In this document: in pieces, positions 6,681 through 18,730 of the stretch
Position numbering within the stretch: the first letter of the stretch is position 1
Layout: the number at the start of each line of letters is the position of its first letter
Origin: Sinorhizobium fredii USDA 205
Lineage (GTDB): Bacteria > Pseudomonadota > Alphaproteobacteria > Rhizobiales > Rhizobiaceae
Assembly (NCBI RefSeq): GCF_001461695.1
Contig: NZ_AUTC01000110.1
Span: forward strand, 1 to 64,000
Length of the DNA stretch: 64,000 nt
Direction: 5' to 3'
Translations under genes and position numbers: made by a program
The notes under the pieces: model-generated
The model's database searches: none
What the model saw: only the letters and a program-made list of their open reading frames with translations
What the model was told of the DNA's origin: nothing

Positions 6681-7562
6681 ATGGGGGAAGTGGCCGAGTG
6701 GGACGTGTTCGAGGTCTTGGAACCCGCGAGCCAGCGGATCCCCTTCGTGTTCAACTCCCCGCATAGCGGCCGGTATTATCCACAGACCTTTCTCGAACAG
6801 TCGCGGCTTGATTCGCATTCGATCCGCCGGTCCGAGGATCACTTCGTCGACGAACTCTTTCAAGCCGCGACGCATCTTGGAGCGCCGCTGCTGCGGGCCC
6901 ATTTCCCGCGCGCCTTTCTCGACGTCAACCGGGAGCCCTACGAACTCGACCCGCGCATGTTCGATGGCGTGCTGCCGGCCCACGCCAATATCAGTTCGAT
7001 GCGGGTCGCCGGCGGGCTTGGGACGGTGCCGCGACTGGTGGCCGAGAACATGGAAATCTATCGCAGCCGCTTTCCGGTCGAGGAGGCGCTGGCGCGCATC
7101 GAGGCAATCTACAAGCCGTATCACGCGACGCTCAGGAAGCTGATCGCCCGCACCCATGTCCAGTTCGGCATGGCCGTGCTTGTCGACTGCCATTCGATGC
7201 CTGGAAACGTCCACCTGCCTGGAAGCGGCCAGCGTCCGGATTTCATCATCGGCGACCGTTACGGAACAAGCGCTGCCGCGGAGCTGTCACGCGTTGCGGT
7301 CGAGCTGCTGGAAGGGCTCGGCTATGCGGTGACCCGCAACAAGCCCTATGCCGGCGGCTTTATCACCGAGCATTACGGCCGGCCGACGCGCGGTCTGCAC
7401 GCGCTTCAGATCGAAATCAACCGCAGCCTCTATGTCGACGAGTCGACATTGGTCAAAAAGTCCGGATTCGCCGCCCTGGCCACCGATCTTGCGACCTTCG
7501 TCGCGGCGCTGGCGAGCCATGTCGAGGATTACGGCGCCTATCTGCCGCTCGCCGCGGAATAG
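6681..7562 (+). CDS. N-formylglutamate amidohydrolase
   Basis: This cytosolic enzyme family splits N-formyl-L-glutamate into formate and glutamate, the last step of one histidine degradation route (HutG type). The 293-residue product has the family's opening block FNSPHSGRYYP, then RSEDHFVDELF, FPRAFLDVNREPYELD and VDCHSMPG, which supply the metal-binding His/Asp residues. Start: ATG at 6681, with AAGGG upstream; an in-frame extension to 6528 lacks a ribosome binding site. No other hut genes are nearby. A second, more divergent member lies at 59878-60672. Confidence 0.88.
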   Translation: MGEVAEWDVFEVLEPASQRIPFVFNSPHSGRYYPQTFLEQSRLDSHSIRRSEDHFVDELFQAATHLGAPLLRAHFPRAFLDVNREPYELDPRMFDGVLPAHANISSMRVAGGLGTVPRLVAENMEIYRSRFPVEEALARIEAIYKPYHATLRKLIARTHVQFGMAVLVDCHSMPGNVHLPGSGQRPDFIIGDRYGTSAAAELSRVAVELLEGLGYAVTRNKPYAGGFITEHYGRPTRGLHALQIEINRSLYVDESTLVKKSGFAALATDLATFVAALASHVEDYGAYLPLAAE

Positions 7563-7582
7563 CCGGCAGATTTCTTGCGCTC

Positions 7583-7660
7583 AAAAAGAACCGCGCCAGG
7601 GGCGCGGTCAAGTCTAGGGAGGAAACACCCAAGGAGGGTATTTGCAGCCACGCGTGACTG
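7583..7660 (-). ncRNA. mmgR: MmgR-type small RNA (alpha-r8 family)
   Basis: On the minus strand a CTTGAC promoter is followed by about 78 nt. These include a GCAGTCACGCGTGGCTGC hairpin, the single-stranded motif TTTCCTCCCT, and a terminator ACCGCGCC-CCTG-GCGCGGT with a T-run at 7587-7583. As I recall, MmgR of S. meliloti carries exactly this UUUCCUCCCU motif, is about 77 nt long and maps between these two neighbours (an amidohydrolase and a monophosphatase gene). It is an Hfq-linked RNA that limits polyhydroxybutyrate granules. The 5' end is estimated from the promoter. Confidence 0.85.
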
Positions 7661-7667
7661 CAGGGAA

Positions 7668-7697
7668 AGATTAATATTGCACTGCACAATTGTCAAG
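7668..7697 (-). promoter_or_regulatory. mmgR promoter
   Basis: On the minus strand, CTTGACA (7697-7691) is the alphaproteobacterial -35 consensus. A TTAATC/TAATCT -10 element follows at about 7674-7668 with a spacer near 17 nt, placing the start close to 7660. Confidence 0.65.
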
Positions 7698-7809
7698 TTT
7701 TGACGGTGCAGATCTCTGCAGCGCAGTGAGCATCGGCGGTGCCATCGTTGCCTTTCGATAAATTTCCTCTATGCAGAATGAACTTCCTTCCTCTGCTCAA
7801 GAGAGTGAC

Positions 7810-8586
7810 ATGCTGCCCGACCGCTCCTTCTTCGACCGCCTCGCCGATGCCGCCAAGGCGGAAACCCTGCCGCGCTTCCGCACGGGCACGAGCGTCGTCA
7901 ACAAGCTCGAAGGCGGATTCGATCCCGTCACCGAAGCCGACCAGTCGGCGGAGGCGGCCATCCGGCGATTGATCGAAGCCACGTTTCCCGAGCACGGCAT
8001 CCTCGGCGAGGAGCACGGCAATATCGGCCTCGACCGCGAGCATGTCTGGGTCATCGATCCGATCGACGGTACCCGTGCCTTCATTTCCGGGCTGCCGGTC
8101 TGGGGAACGCTGATTGGGCTCTACCGCAACGGCAAGGCGATCATGGGGCTGATGGACCAACCCTTCACCGGCGAGCGCTATTTCGCCGACGGGCAGAAAT
8201 CGACCTATCGCGGCCCCGGTGGCGAGAAGGTGCTTTCAACGCGTGCCTGCGACGCGCTTTCGGACGCTGTCCTGTTCACCACGTCGCCGCATCTCTACAC
8301 GGGCGAGCTCAAGGAGCGCTTCGAGGCGCTGCAGGCCGAGGTGCGGCTCTTCCGCTACGGGTGCGATTGCTATGCCTTTGCGCTGCTTGCGGCCGGGCAT
8401 GTCGACCTCGTCATCGAATGCGGCCTGAAGCCCTATGATGTCGGCGGGCTCATTCCGCTGATCGAGCAGGCGGGTGGCGTCATCACCGATTGGCAGGGCG
8501 GGCCGGCGGAAATGGGCGGCGAGATCATCGCCGCCGGCAGCCCGGCGCTGCATGCGCAGGCGCTGGAGATGTTGCGATCGCGCTAA
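7810..8586 (+). CDS. hisN: Inositol monophosphatase-family phosphatase, probably histidinol-phosphatase
   Basis: This 258-residue Mg2+-dependent phosphatase has the family metal sites: GEEH at 66-69, DPIDGT at 83-88 and the late YDVGGLIPLIEQAGG block. The closest subgroup by eye is the HisN-type histidinol-phosphatase, which completes histidine synthesis in many Rhizobiales; inositol monophosphatase activity cannot be excluded from sequence alone. I chose ATG 7810, with AAGAGAG just upstream. An ATG at 7771 would add 13 residues but has no ribosome binding site. It is divergent from mmgR. Confidence 0.82.
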   Translation: MLPDRSFFDRLADAAKAETLPRFRTGTSVVNKLEGGFDPVTEADQSAEAAIRRLIEATFPEHGILGEEHGNIGLDREHVWVIDPIDGTRAFISGLPVWGTLIGLYRNGKAIMGLMDQPFTGERYFADGQKSTYRGPGGEKVLSTRACDALSDAVLFTTSPHLYTGELKERFEALQAEVRLFRYGCDCYAFALLAAGHVDLVIECGLKPYDVGGLIPLIEQAGGVITDWQGGPAEMGGEIIAAGSPALHAQALEMLRSR

Positions 8587-8597
8587 AGCGCGTCCTT

Positions 8598-8645
8598 ATG
8601 CATGTCGTCATCCCAAAACCGCTGCTCACTTTCGGCGACATCCAC
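8598..8645. repeat. Rhizobial intergenic palindrome
   Basis: ATGCATGTCGT and ACGACATGC-like arms flank CCCAAAACCGCTGC. This matches a palindromic repeat commonly seen between genes in Rhizobiaceae. It fills the gap between two convergent genes and may serve as a transcript end. Confidence 0.55.
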
Positions 8646-8649
8646 TGAG

Positions 8650-9633
8650 TTACGCGTCTTCCATGGTGCGCGGCGAAAGGTCGGCCTCCTCGCCGTCGGC
8701 TTCCGGAAGAAAAGCCAGGATCGCGGCGAGCGCCTGAGCGCGGTAGCGGTCGGCTTCCTGGAGGAGTTCATGGCGCGCCCCATCGATCGGGATCAGGTGG
8801 CCGGCCCGGAAATTGCTGGCGAGAAATTCCATCGCGAGATAGGGCACGAGAGCGTCGGCCGTCGGCGCCAGGATGACGGTCGGGACGATGATCTTCGTCA
8901 GGTGCTCGCGGCGCATCGCGCGCCTGATCACTCTGAACGACTCGCTGAGCCACCGGCCCGTCGGCGGCCCGATCCGCAAATGCGGACGGGCGTCGATCAA
9001 GGCCAGGTTGCGCTGATAGCGTCGACTGTCGGCGGTCAGCGGATTGCTCGCGAACGGCGTCGGGCGCTCCTTGTCGCGGCGCACCGGCAGGTTGCCGAGG
9101 CCGAACCAGCGCATGACGGTGGCGATCGCCACGATGCCGCGCTCGCCGATCGCCTGGCCGCTCAGGCCCAGGAAGGGGGCAAGCAGCACCATGCGGTCGA
9201 TGCGGCTTGCCAGCATCGGCGCCAGCGACAGGGCGACCAATGCGCCCATCGAATGAGCGACGATGGAGAAGGGCAGGCGCGTGTCGGGCAGGACGATCTG
9301 CTCGAGGAATATCGTGAGGTCGCGTTCGTAGTCGGCAAAATGCTCCACGTGGCCGTGACCTGGCTGCGGCAAAAGCCGCTCGGACCCACCCTGGCCGCGC
9401 CAGTCGAAAGTGGCGACCCAAAATCCCGCTGACGCGAGGTCGCCGATCGTTTCGAAGTATTTCTCGATCGACTCGTTGCGTCCCTGCAAGAGCACGATCG
9501 TGCCGCGCGTCACCGGCGCGTTCGCCTTGAACACCGCATAGCGGATCTTGCGGCCGCCGGCGCCGTCGAAAAAGCCCACTTGGGGCTTGCCGGGTATCGG
9601 ATTGTCCGGCGTGGAATGAAGGATCGTCGTCAT
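8650..9633 (-). CDS. Lysophospholipase/monoacylglycerol lipase-like alpha/beta hydrolase
   Basis: The 327-residue protein has the Hydrolase_4 layout: an oxyanion-side motif LLQGRNESIEKY, a strand-turn FDWRGQGGSER, the nucleophile elbow AHSMGA, and late Asp and His regions (ALVPYLA, DGARHELL). Related enzymes hydrolyse lysophospholipids or monoacylglycerols. No signal peptide is seen, so it is probably cytosolic or membrane-associated. I chose ATG 9633. A TTG at 9702 would extend it by 23 residues, but it directly follows the T-run of a terminator. It is convergent with hisN. Confidence 0.8.
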   Translation of the reverse strand: MTTILHSTPDNPIPGKPQVGFFDGAGGRKIRYAVFKANAPVTRGTIVLLQGRNESIEKYFETIGDLASAGFWVATFDWRGQGGSERLLPQPGHGHVEHFADYERDLTIFLEQIVLPDTRLPFSIVAHSMGALVALSLAPMLASRIDRMVLLAPFLGLSGQAIGERGIVAIATVMRWFGLGNLPVRRDKERPTPFASNPLTADSRRYQRNLALIDARPHLRIGPPTGRWLSESFRVIRRAMRREHLTKIIVPTVILAPTADALVPYLAMEFLASNFRAGHLIPIDGARHELLQEADRYRAQALAAILAFLPEADGEEADLSPRTMEDA

Positions 9634-9704
9634 GAAGCGCGTCGGCCAATGGAAACGAAATCGAGATCGTTCAGGGATAGGCGGCAGTCTTGCCTCCGTC
9701 AAAG

Positions 9705-9753
9705 AAAAAAGCCGGAAGCGGCGGATGAAATCCGGACGATCACCGCTTCCGGC
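9705..9753 (-). terminator. Rho-independent terminator on the minus strand
   Basis: GCCGGAAGCGG pairs with CCGCTTCCGGC (11 bp) around a 21-nt loop, followed on the minus strand by six T. No annotated minus-strand gene lies immediately upstream, because hsp20 is on the other strand. It may therefore end a small RNA (see findings). Confidence 0.75.
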
Positions 9754-9889
9754 CGCTGAAGGAGAAGGGACGTGTCACTTCAGCCCTAGGCGTTTCCGCC
9801 CAGTGTGCTTGTTTTAGTCCTTCGTGGCTGAACGGCGGCCGAACCCGTCGTTCATATGCCGTTCACCAAAGCGCGCCGCTGCCGAAAGG

Positions 9890-9921
9890 CCCCTTGAACT
9901 TGCGCGAAGACGTTCCCATGT
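9890..9921 (+). promoter_or_regulatory. RpoH (heat-shock sigma) promoter of hsp20
   Basis: CCCCTTGAA (9890-9898) and CCCATGT (9915-9921) are separated by 16 bp and match the sigma-32 consensus CTTGAA/CCCATNT. The predicted start near 9929 leaves a leader of about 95 nt before hsp20. Confidence 0.75.
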
Positions 9922-9928
9922 CTTGGTT

Positions 9929-10023
9929 GCGGACGCCAAGACGGGTCCGTTCACCGGTCGCGCCACAGCCTTATGGGGTGGCAGTCCAGACATCGCAAAC
10001 CGTTGCTCTTGAAGGAGGACACC
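9929..10023 (+). promoter_or_regulatory. ROSE-type RNA thermometer in the hsp20 leader
   Basis: The leader ends with TTGCT (10003-10007), a short turn and AAGGAGGA (10012-10019) before the ATG. The UYGCU motif facing the Shine-Dalgarno sequence is the hallmark of ROSE elements, which hide the ribosome site at low temperature and melt on heat shock. Upstream hairpins (such as the pair around CCAAGACGGGTCC) agree with a multi-stem leader. Confidence 0.75.
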
Positions 10024-10485
10024 ATGCGTCACTTTGATTTTTCTCCCCTCTACCGCTCCACCGTCGGCTTCGATCGCCTGTTCACCATGCTCGACAGCCT
10101 TGGCCAGCCCGATCAGGCGCAGACCTATCCGCCTTACAATATCGAGCGGACCGGCGAAAACGCCTATCGCATCACCATGGCCGTTGCCGGCTTTGACGAG
10201 AGCGAGCTTTCCGTCGAAGCGCGTGAAAACACGCTGACGATCAAGGGCGAGAAGAGCGAGGAGAAGGGTGAGGAAAGCCAGTTTCTCCATCGCGGCATCG
10301 CCAAGCGCGCCTTCGAGCGCCGCTTCCAGCTTGCCGACCATGTCGAGATCCGAGCCGCGTCGCTGAAGAACGGCCTGCTCCATGTCGATCTCGTGCGCGA
10401 GATTCCGGAAGCGGCAAAGCCGCGCCGCATCGCGATTGCTTCGGTCTCCTCTCAGCCGAAGCAGATCGAAGCGCAGAACGCCTGA
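10024..10485 (+). CDS. ibpA: Small heat-shock protein Hsp20
   Basis: This 153-residue cytosolic chaperone holds unfolding proteins for the DnaK/ClpB refolding systems. The alpha-crystallin domain runs from about residue 38 (PPYNIERTGENAYRI) through VEARENTLTIKG and ERRFQLADHV to NGLLHVDLVRE, with a short C-terminal tail lacking a clear IxI beyond RRIAIAS. Start: ATG 10024, with GGAGGA eight bases upstream. Control is at two levels, an RpoH promoter and a ROSE thermometer. It is monocistronic, with a strong terminator after it. Confidence 0.93.
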   Translation: MRHFDFSPLYRSTVGFDRLFTMLDSLGQPDQAQTYPPYNIERTGENAYRITMAVAGFDESELSVEARENTLTIKGEKSEEKGEESQFLHRGIAKRAFERRFQLADHVEIRAASLKNGLLHVDLVREIPEAAKPRRIAIASVSSQPKQIEAQNA

Positions 10486-10506
10486 GCTCAACGATCAGGA
10501 CTCAAA

Positions 10507-10538
10507 AAAACGGCGCCCCGAGGGGCGCCGTTTCTTTA
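10507..10538. terminator. Bidirectional terminator between hsp20 and ltaE
   Basis: AAACGGCGCC-CCGA-GGGGCGCCGTTT forms a long GC-rich stem flanked by A7 on the left and TTTCTTT on the right. It can end both convergent transcripts. Confidence 0.85.
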
Positions 10539-10564
10539 TTGCCATTGATGCGCGGCGTCCGCCG

Positions 10565-11611
10565 TCAACAGGCAGCGACGAACTGGTCGACGTCTTCGGC
10601 CTGCGTGGCAAAACTGGTGACCAGCCGATAGAGGCCCTCGTCCTCGGCAAGGCTGCCGGCGAGATGGTCCGGCACGGGCCAATCGTAGAAGATCGCCCCC
10701 TGCTGCTTCAGCCGTGTTGCCGTGCCGTTCTTCAGGATCGCGAAGACCTCGTTGGCGTCTGGTGCCCAGGCCAGTCGGCTCGCGGCCGAAGCCGAGATGC
10801 CCTCTGCCAAACGACCGGCCATCGCATTCGCGTGGCGGGCCAGATCAAGCCAGAGGTCGCCGGCGAGATAGGCTTCGAACTGGGCGGCGATGAAGCGTGA
10901 CTTCGAAAAGAGCTGGGCCGAGCGCTTGCGCAGGAAGTGCATGTCGTGCGCTTTGGAGAGGTCGAAGAGAATGAGGGCCTCGGCGCACCAGCAGCCGTTC
11001 TTCGTGCCGCCGAAGGACAAAAGGTCGACGCCGCGCTTCCAGGTCATCTCGGCCGGCGCGACGTCGAGGCTGACGAGGGCATTGGCAAAACGTGCGCCGT
11101 CCATGTGCAGCGGCAGCTTGTGCGACTTGGCGATCGCGGCGATCGCTTCGATCTCCGCAAGCGAATAGACGGTGCCGCTCTCGGTCGCCTGCGTCAGCGT
11201 CACCGCCATCGGCTGGCCGCCATGCACGAATTCCGCTGGAAACCGGCGGATCTCGGTCTCGAGCCGTGCCGCCTCCATCTTGCCAAACTCGCCGTCGACC
11301 GGGCTCAGCCTGGCACCATGCGAGAAAAACTGCGGCGCGCCGCATTCGTCGACATTCACATGCGCCTCTCGGTGACAGAATGCGACGCCTCCCGGACGGT
11401 TGGTGCTCGCCAGCGCAAGCGAATTGGCGGCCGTTCCGGTGCCGACGAAGAACACCGCGACTTCCCTTTCGAAAATCTCCGACAGGCGCTTTTCCACCTT
11501 CCGGTCGAGTTCGCTCGTGCCGTAGGCCGAGACATAGCCGTGGGCGTGCGCGGCGAGGTTCCCGGCAATGGCAGGGTGGGCGCCAGCCCAGTTGTCGGAA
11601 GCGAATATCAT
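10565..11611 (-). CDS. ltaE: Threonine aldolase-family protein (low-specificity L-threonine aldolase)
   Basis: This PLP enzyme of about 348 residues cleaves L-threonine or allo-threonine to glycine and acetaldehyde. Hallmarks are FASDNWAGAHP at the start, GTGTAANSLAL (phosphate-binding turn), HMDGARFANA (Asp that contacts the PLP ring nitrogen) and SFGGTKNG with the Schiff-base Lys. ATG 11611 is chosen over TTG 11617 because AGGGTGA lies about 10 bases upstream. It is convergent with hsp20 and divergent from gltB. Confidence 0.88.
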   Translation of the reverse strand: MIFASDNWAGAHPAIAGNLAAHAHGYVSAYGTSELDRKVEKRLSEIFEREVAVFFVGTGTAANSLALASTNRPGGVAFCHREAHVNVDECGAPQFFSHGARLSPVDGEFGKMEAARLETEIRRFPAEFVHGGQPMAVTLTQATESGTVYSLAEIEAIAAIAKSHKLPLHMDGARFANALVSLDVAPAEMTWKRGVDLLSFGGTKNGCWCAEALILFDLSKAHDMHFLRKRSAQLFSKSRFIAAQFEAYLAGDLWLDLARHANAMAGRLAEGISASAASRLAWAPDANEVFAILKNGTATRLKQQGAIFYDWPVPDHLAGSLAEDEGLYRLVTSFATQAEDVDQFVAAC

Positions 11612-12169
11612 TGGCAAATCACCCTATCTGTCGGGCCCCTTGGCGGCCGCTTCGGCGAGACCATAGCCGAGTTCGCCGGCCAGACAATGCTTTGGCTTTG
11701 GCGTAAGGCCAACAGGAGACCAGTTTGAAACCAAAGGGAAGAAAACGGCTCAGTCGCGTAATATAATTTCAAAACTGCGAAATTTTCCGCAATGTTCGGC
11801 AAAATCTCCTCCATTATTTGCGGCTGGGCCCCTTGCGGAGAGAGGCGCTTTCTGGCATAGAGCACATGAAATAGGACAGGTTTGCTGTCCTATTTCGGTC
11901 TAGGGACCGGAACAATCGCCGGAAGGCCCGCGAAAAGCGGCCTCGGGCGGGGAGCGCAAGGGGTTTTCACCGAGTTTCATTCGGCTGATATCACCTGCCA
12001 TCACCATGGTCGCGGACCTTCGTGCCTGATGAGCAGCGCTTCATTTGCGACCTGATCAGGATCATGCGACGATAATGCCCCGGCTTGCCGCAACGCGAAA
12101 ACGCGACGCGGCGACAGGCGCGCGGGCCGCGTTATGCCCGGGATTCCGGGTTCAACAGGAGGGAAGACG
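11612..12169. other. ltaE-gltB intergenic region
   Basis: These 558 bp separate divergent genes and should hold both promoters. The minus-strand half is AT-rich (around 11755-11815). A perfect 12-bp inverted repeat sits at 11868-11896. I found no NtrC/sigma-54 promoter match before gltB and no recognised riboswitch. A continuous 85-codon minus-strand frame ends on the ltaE start codon but has no family signature. Confidence 0.5.
11868..11896. promoter_or_regulatory. Perfect 12-bp inverted repeat, possible operator
   Basis: GAAATAGGACAG-GTTTG-CTGTCCTATTTC. Neither side is followed by a T-run, so it is not a terminator. Its length and position between two divergent metabolic genes suit a dimeric regulator's operator. 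The binding protein is unknown. Confidence 0.55.
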
Positions 12170-16894
<4,725 letters not shown>

Positions 16895-16991
16895 CGGCCA
16901 CTGTGACAGCGGCCCCCGAACCGTCCGGTTGACGGGGGTCATCACGCGCCTGAGGGCGCCTGTGCAGATTTGAAGATATCAGGATCGTAAG

Positions 16992-18449
16992 ATGGGCAAG
17001 GTTACTGGATTTCTCGAGATCGACCGGCAGGTGGCGAAGTACCAGCCGGCATCCGACCGCATCCGCCATTTCCGTGAATTCACCATTCCGATGTCCGACC
17101 AGGAAGTGCAGAAGCAGGCCGCTCGCTGCATGGACTGCGGCATTCCTTACTGCCATGGGCCGACCGGGTGTCCGGTGCATAACCAGATCCCCGACTGGAA
17201 CGACCTCGTCTACAACGGTAACTGGGACGAGGCGATCCGCAACCTGCATTCGACCAACAACTTCCCGGAATTCACCGGCCGCGTCTGCCCGGCTCCGTGC
17301 GAGGAAGCCTGCACGCTGAACCTCGAGGACGTACCGGTAGCGATCAAGACGGTCGAGCAGGCGATTGCCGACAAGGCCTATGAGATGGGCTACATCGTGC
17401 CGCAGCCGGCCGTCACCAAGACCGGCAAGAAGGTCGCGATCATCGGTTCCGGCCCGGCCGGCATGGCGGCCGCCCAGCAGCTCGCCCGCGCCGGCCACGA
17501 GGTCCATGTCTACGAGCGCGAGTCGAAGGCTGGCGGCCTGCTGCGCTACGGCATTCCGGATTTCAAGATGGAGAAGAACTTCATCGACCGCCGTGTCGAA
17601 CAGATGAAGGGCGAAGGCGTGACCTTCCACTGCGGCGTCAATGTCGGCGTCGATCTGGCCGTGCAGACGCTTATCGACGACAATGACGCGGTGCTCTATT
17701 GCGGCGGCTCCGAGACCCCGCGCGATGCCGGAATCCCGGGCGTCGAATTCATCGGCGTGCACGACGCCATGCCCTACCTGGTGCAGCAGAACCGCCGCGT
17801 CGGCCGCGAGAACATCGACAGCGTCGGCTGGCCGTCCGAGCCGATCGTTGCCGGCGGCAAGCATATCGTCGTCGTCGGCGGCGGCGACACGGCGTCGGAC
17901 TGCGTCGGCACCGCCTTCCGTCAAGGGGCGGTCAAGGTGACGCAGCTCGATATTCGCCCGCAGCCGCCTGAGAAGGAAGACAAGCTCGCCGTCTGGCCGT
18001 TCTGGGCGACGAAGATGCGCACCTCCTCCAGCCAGGCCGAGGGCGCGGTGCGCGAATTCCAGGTGGCGACGCTCGAATTCGTCGGCGATGAGGACGGCAA
18101 CCTGACGGGCGTCAAGTGCTGCCAGGTGGACGATCGGCGCAAGCCGATCGCCGGTACGGAGTTCATCATCAAGGCGGACCTCGCCTTCATCGCCATCGGT
18201 TTCCGCGGTCCCTTCACCACCAGCGTGCTCAAGGACCTCGGCGACAAGCTCTCGCTTAACACCGACCGGCGCGGCTCGACCAACGTCGTCGCCAACGAAC
18301 GGGACTATCGAACTTCGGTCGACAAGCTCTGGACGGCCGGCGACGTCCGCCGCGGCCAGTCGCTCGTCGTCTGGGCTATCCGCGAAGGCCGCCAGGCGGC
18401 GCGGGCGATCGACGAGACCTTGATGGGATCGACGGTGCTGCCGCGGTAG
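16992..18449 (+). CDS. gltD: Glutamate synthase small subunit GltD
   Basis: This 485-residue flavoprotein takes electrons from NADPH and passes them through FAD and 4Fe-4S clusters to GltB. The N-terminal cluster region shows [22 protein letters not shown] and CPAPCEEAC. The FAD fold starts at [14 protein letters not shown] and the NADPH fold at [12 protein letters not shown]. Start: ATG 16992, with AGGAT upstream. It lies directly downstream of gltB and is almost certainly co-transcribed with it. No terminator is evident right after the stop; a large palindrome follows at 18521. Confidence 0.96.
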   Translation: MGKVTGFLEIDRQVAKYQPASDRIRHFREFTIPMSDQEVQKQAARCMDCGIPYCHGPTGCPVHNQIPDWNDLVYNGNWDEAIRNLHSTNNFPEFTGRVCPAPCEEACTLNLEDVPVAIKTVEQAIADKAYEMGYIVPQPAVTKTGKKVAIIGSGPAGMAAAQQLARAGHEVHVYERESKAGGLLRYGIPDFKMEKNFIDRRVEQMKGEGVTFHCGVNVGVDLAVQTLIDDNDAVLYCGGSETPRDAGIPGVEFIGVHDAMPYLVQQNRRVGRENIDSVGWPSEPIVAGGKHIVVVGGGDTASDCVGTAFRQGAVKVTQLDIRPQPPEKEDKLAVWPFWATKMRTSSSQAEGAVREFQVATLEFVGDEDGNLTGVKCCQVDDRRKPIAGTEFIIKADLAFIAIGFRGPFTTSVLKDLGDKLSLNTDRRGSTNVVANERDYRTSVDKLWTAGDVRRGQSLVVWAIREGRQAARAIDETLMGSTVLPR

Positions 18450-18520
18450 TTGCATACAGCCTCTTACTGCGTGAGAGCTCTCTTAGATCGTGGGGCTCCT
18501 GTGGGGTAGCGCCTCACCTG

Positions 18521-18648
18521 TCGTCATCCTCGGGCTTGACCCGAGGATCCAAGCAAGCATGGGCGCCTGCCCGGTGCGCGTCCAACCGCACAAAGTGAAC
18601 CGAACCGCCCTTGCGCATGGATCCTCGGGTCAAGCCCGAGGATGACGA
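18521..18648. repeat. Rhizobial large inverted repeat (31-bp arms)
   Basis: TCGTCATCCTCGGGCTTGAC and the following 11 bases (to 18551) are matched exactly in reverse complement at 18618-18648. Each arm is itself palindromic (CCTCGGG-CTTGA-CCCGAGG). This is the form of the dispersed intergenic palindromes found in Rhizobiaceae (RIME-like). It lies between convergent gltD and the DUF459 gene. Confidence 0.85.
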
Positions 18649-18730
18649 GCTTGGAGGATGGCAACACGGGTGATCAGGGCGGGGCGGCTCCGGCTTATCT
18701 TGGCAACAGACGCCCGCCGCTTCGCAGCAA

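Noticed and set aside
9633-9702. Longer lipase start at TTG 9702
   Set aside because: It falls directly after the T-run of a terminator on the same strand and has no ribosome binding site.
11608-11865. 85-codon minus-strand frame ending on the ltaE start codon (ATGA overlap)
   Set aside because: The overlap looks like operon coupling, but the frame starts right at an inverted repeat, has no ribosome site and has no protein-family character. It is probably chance.
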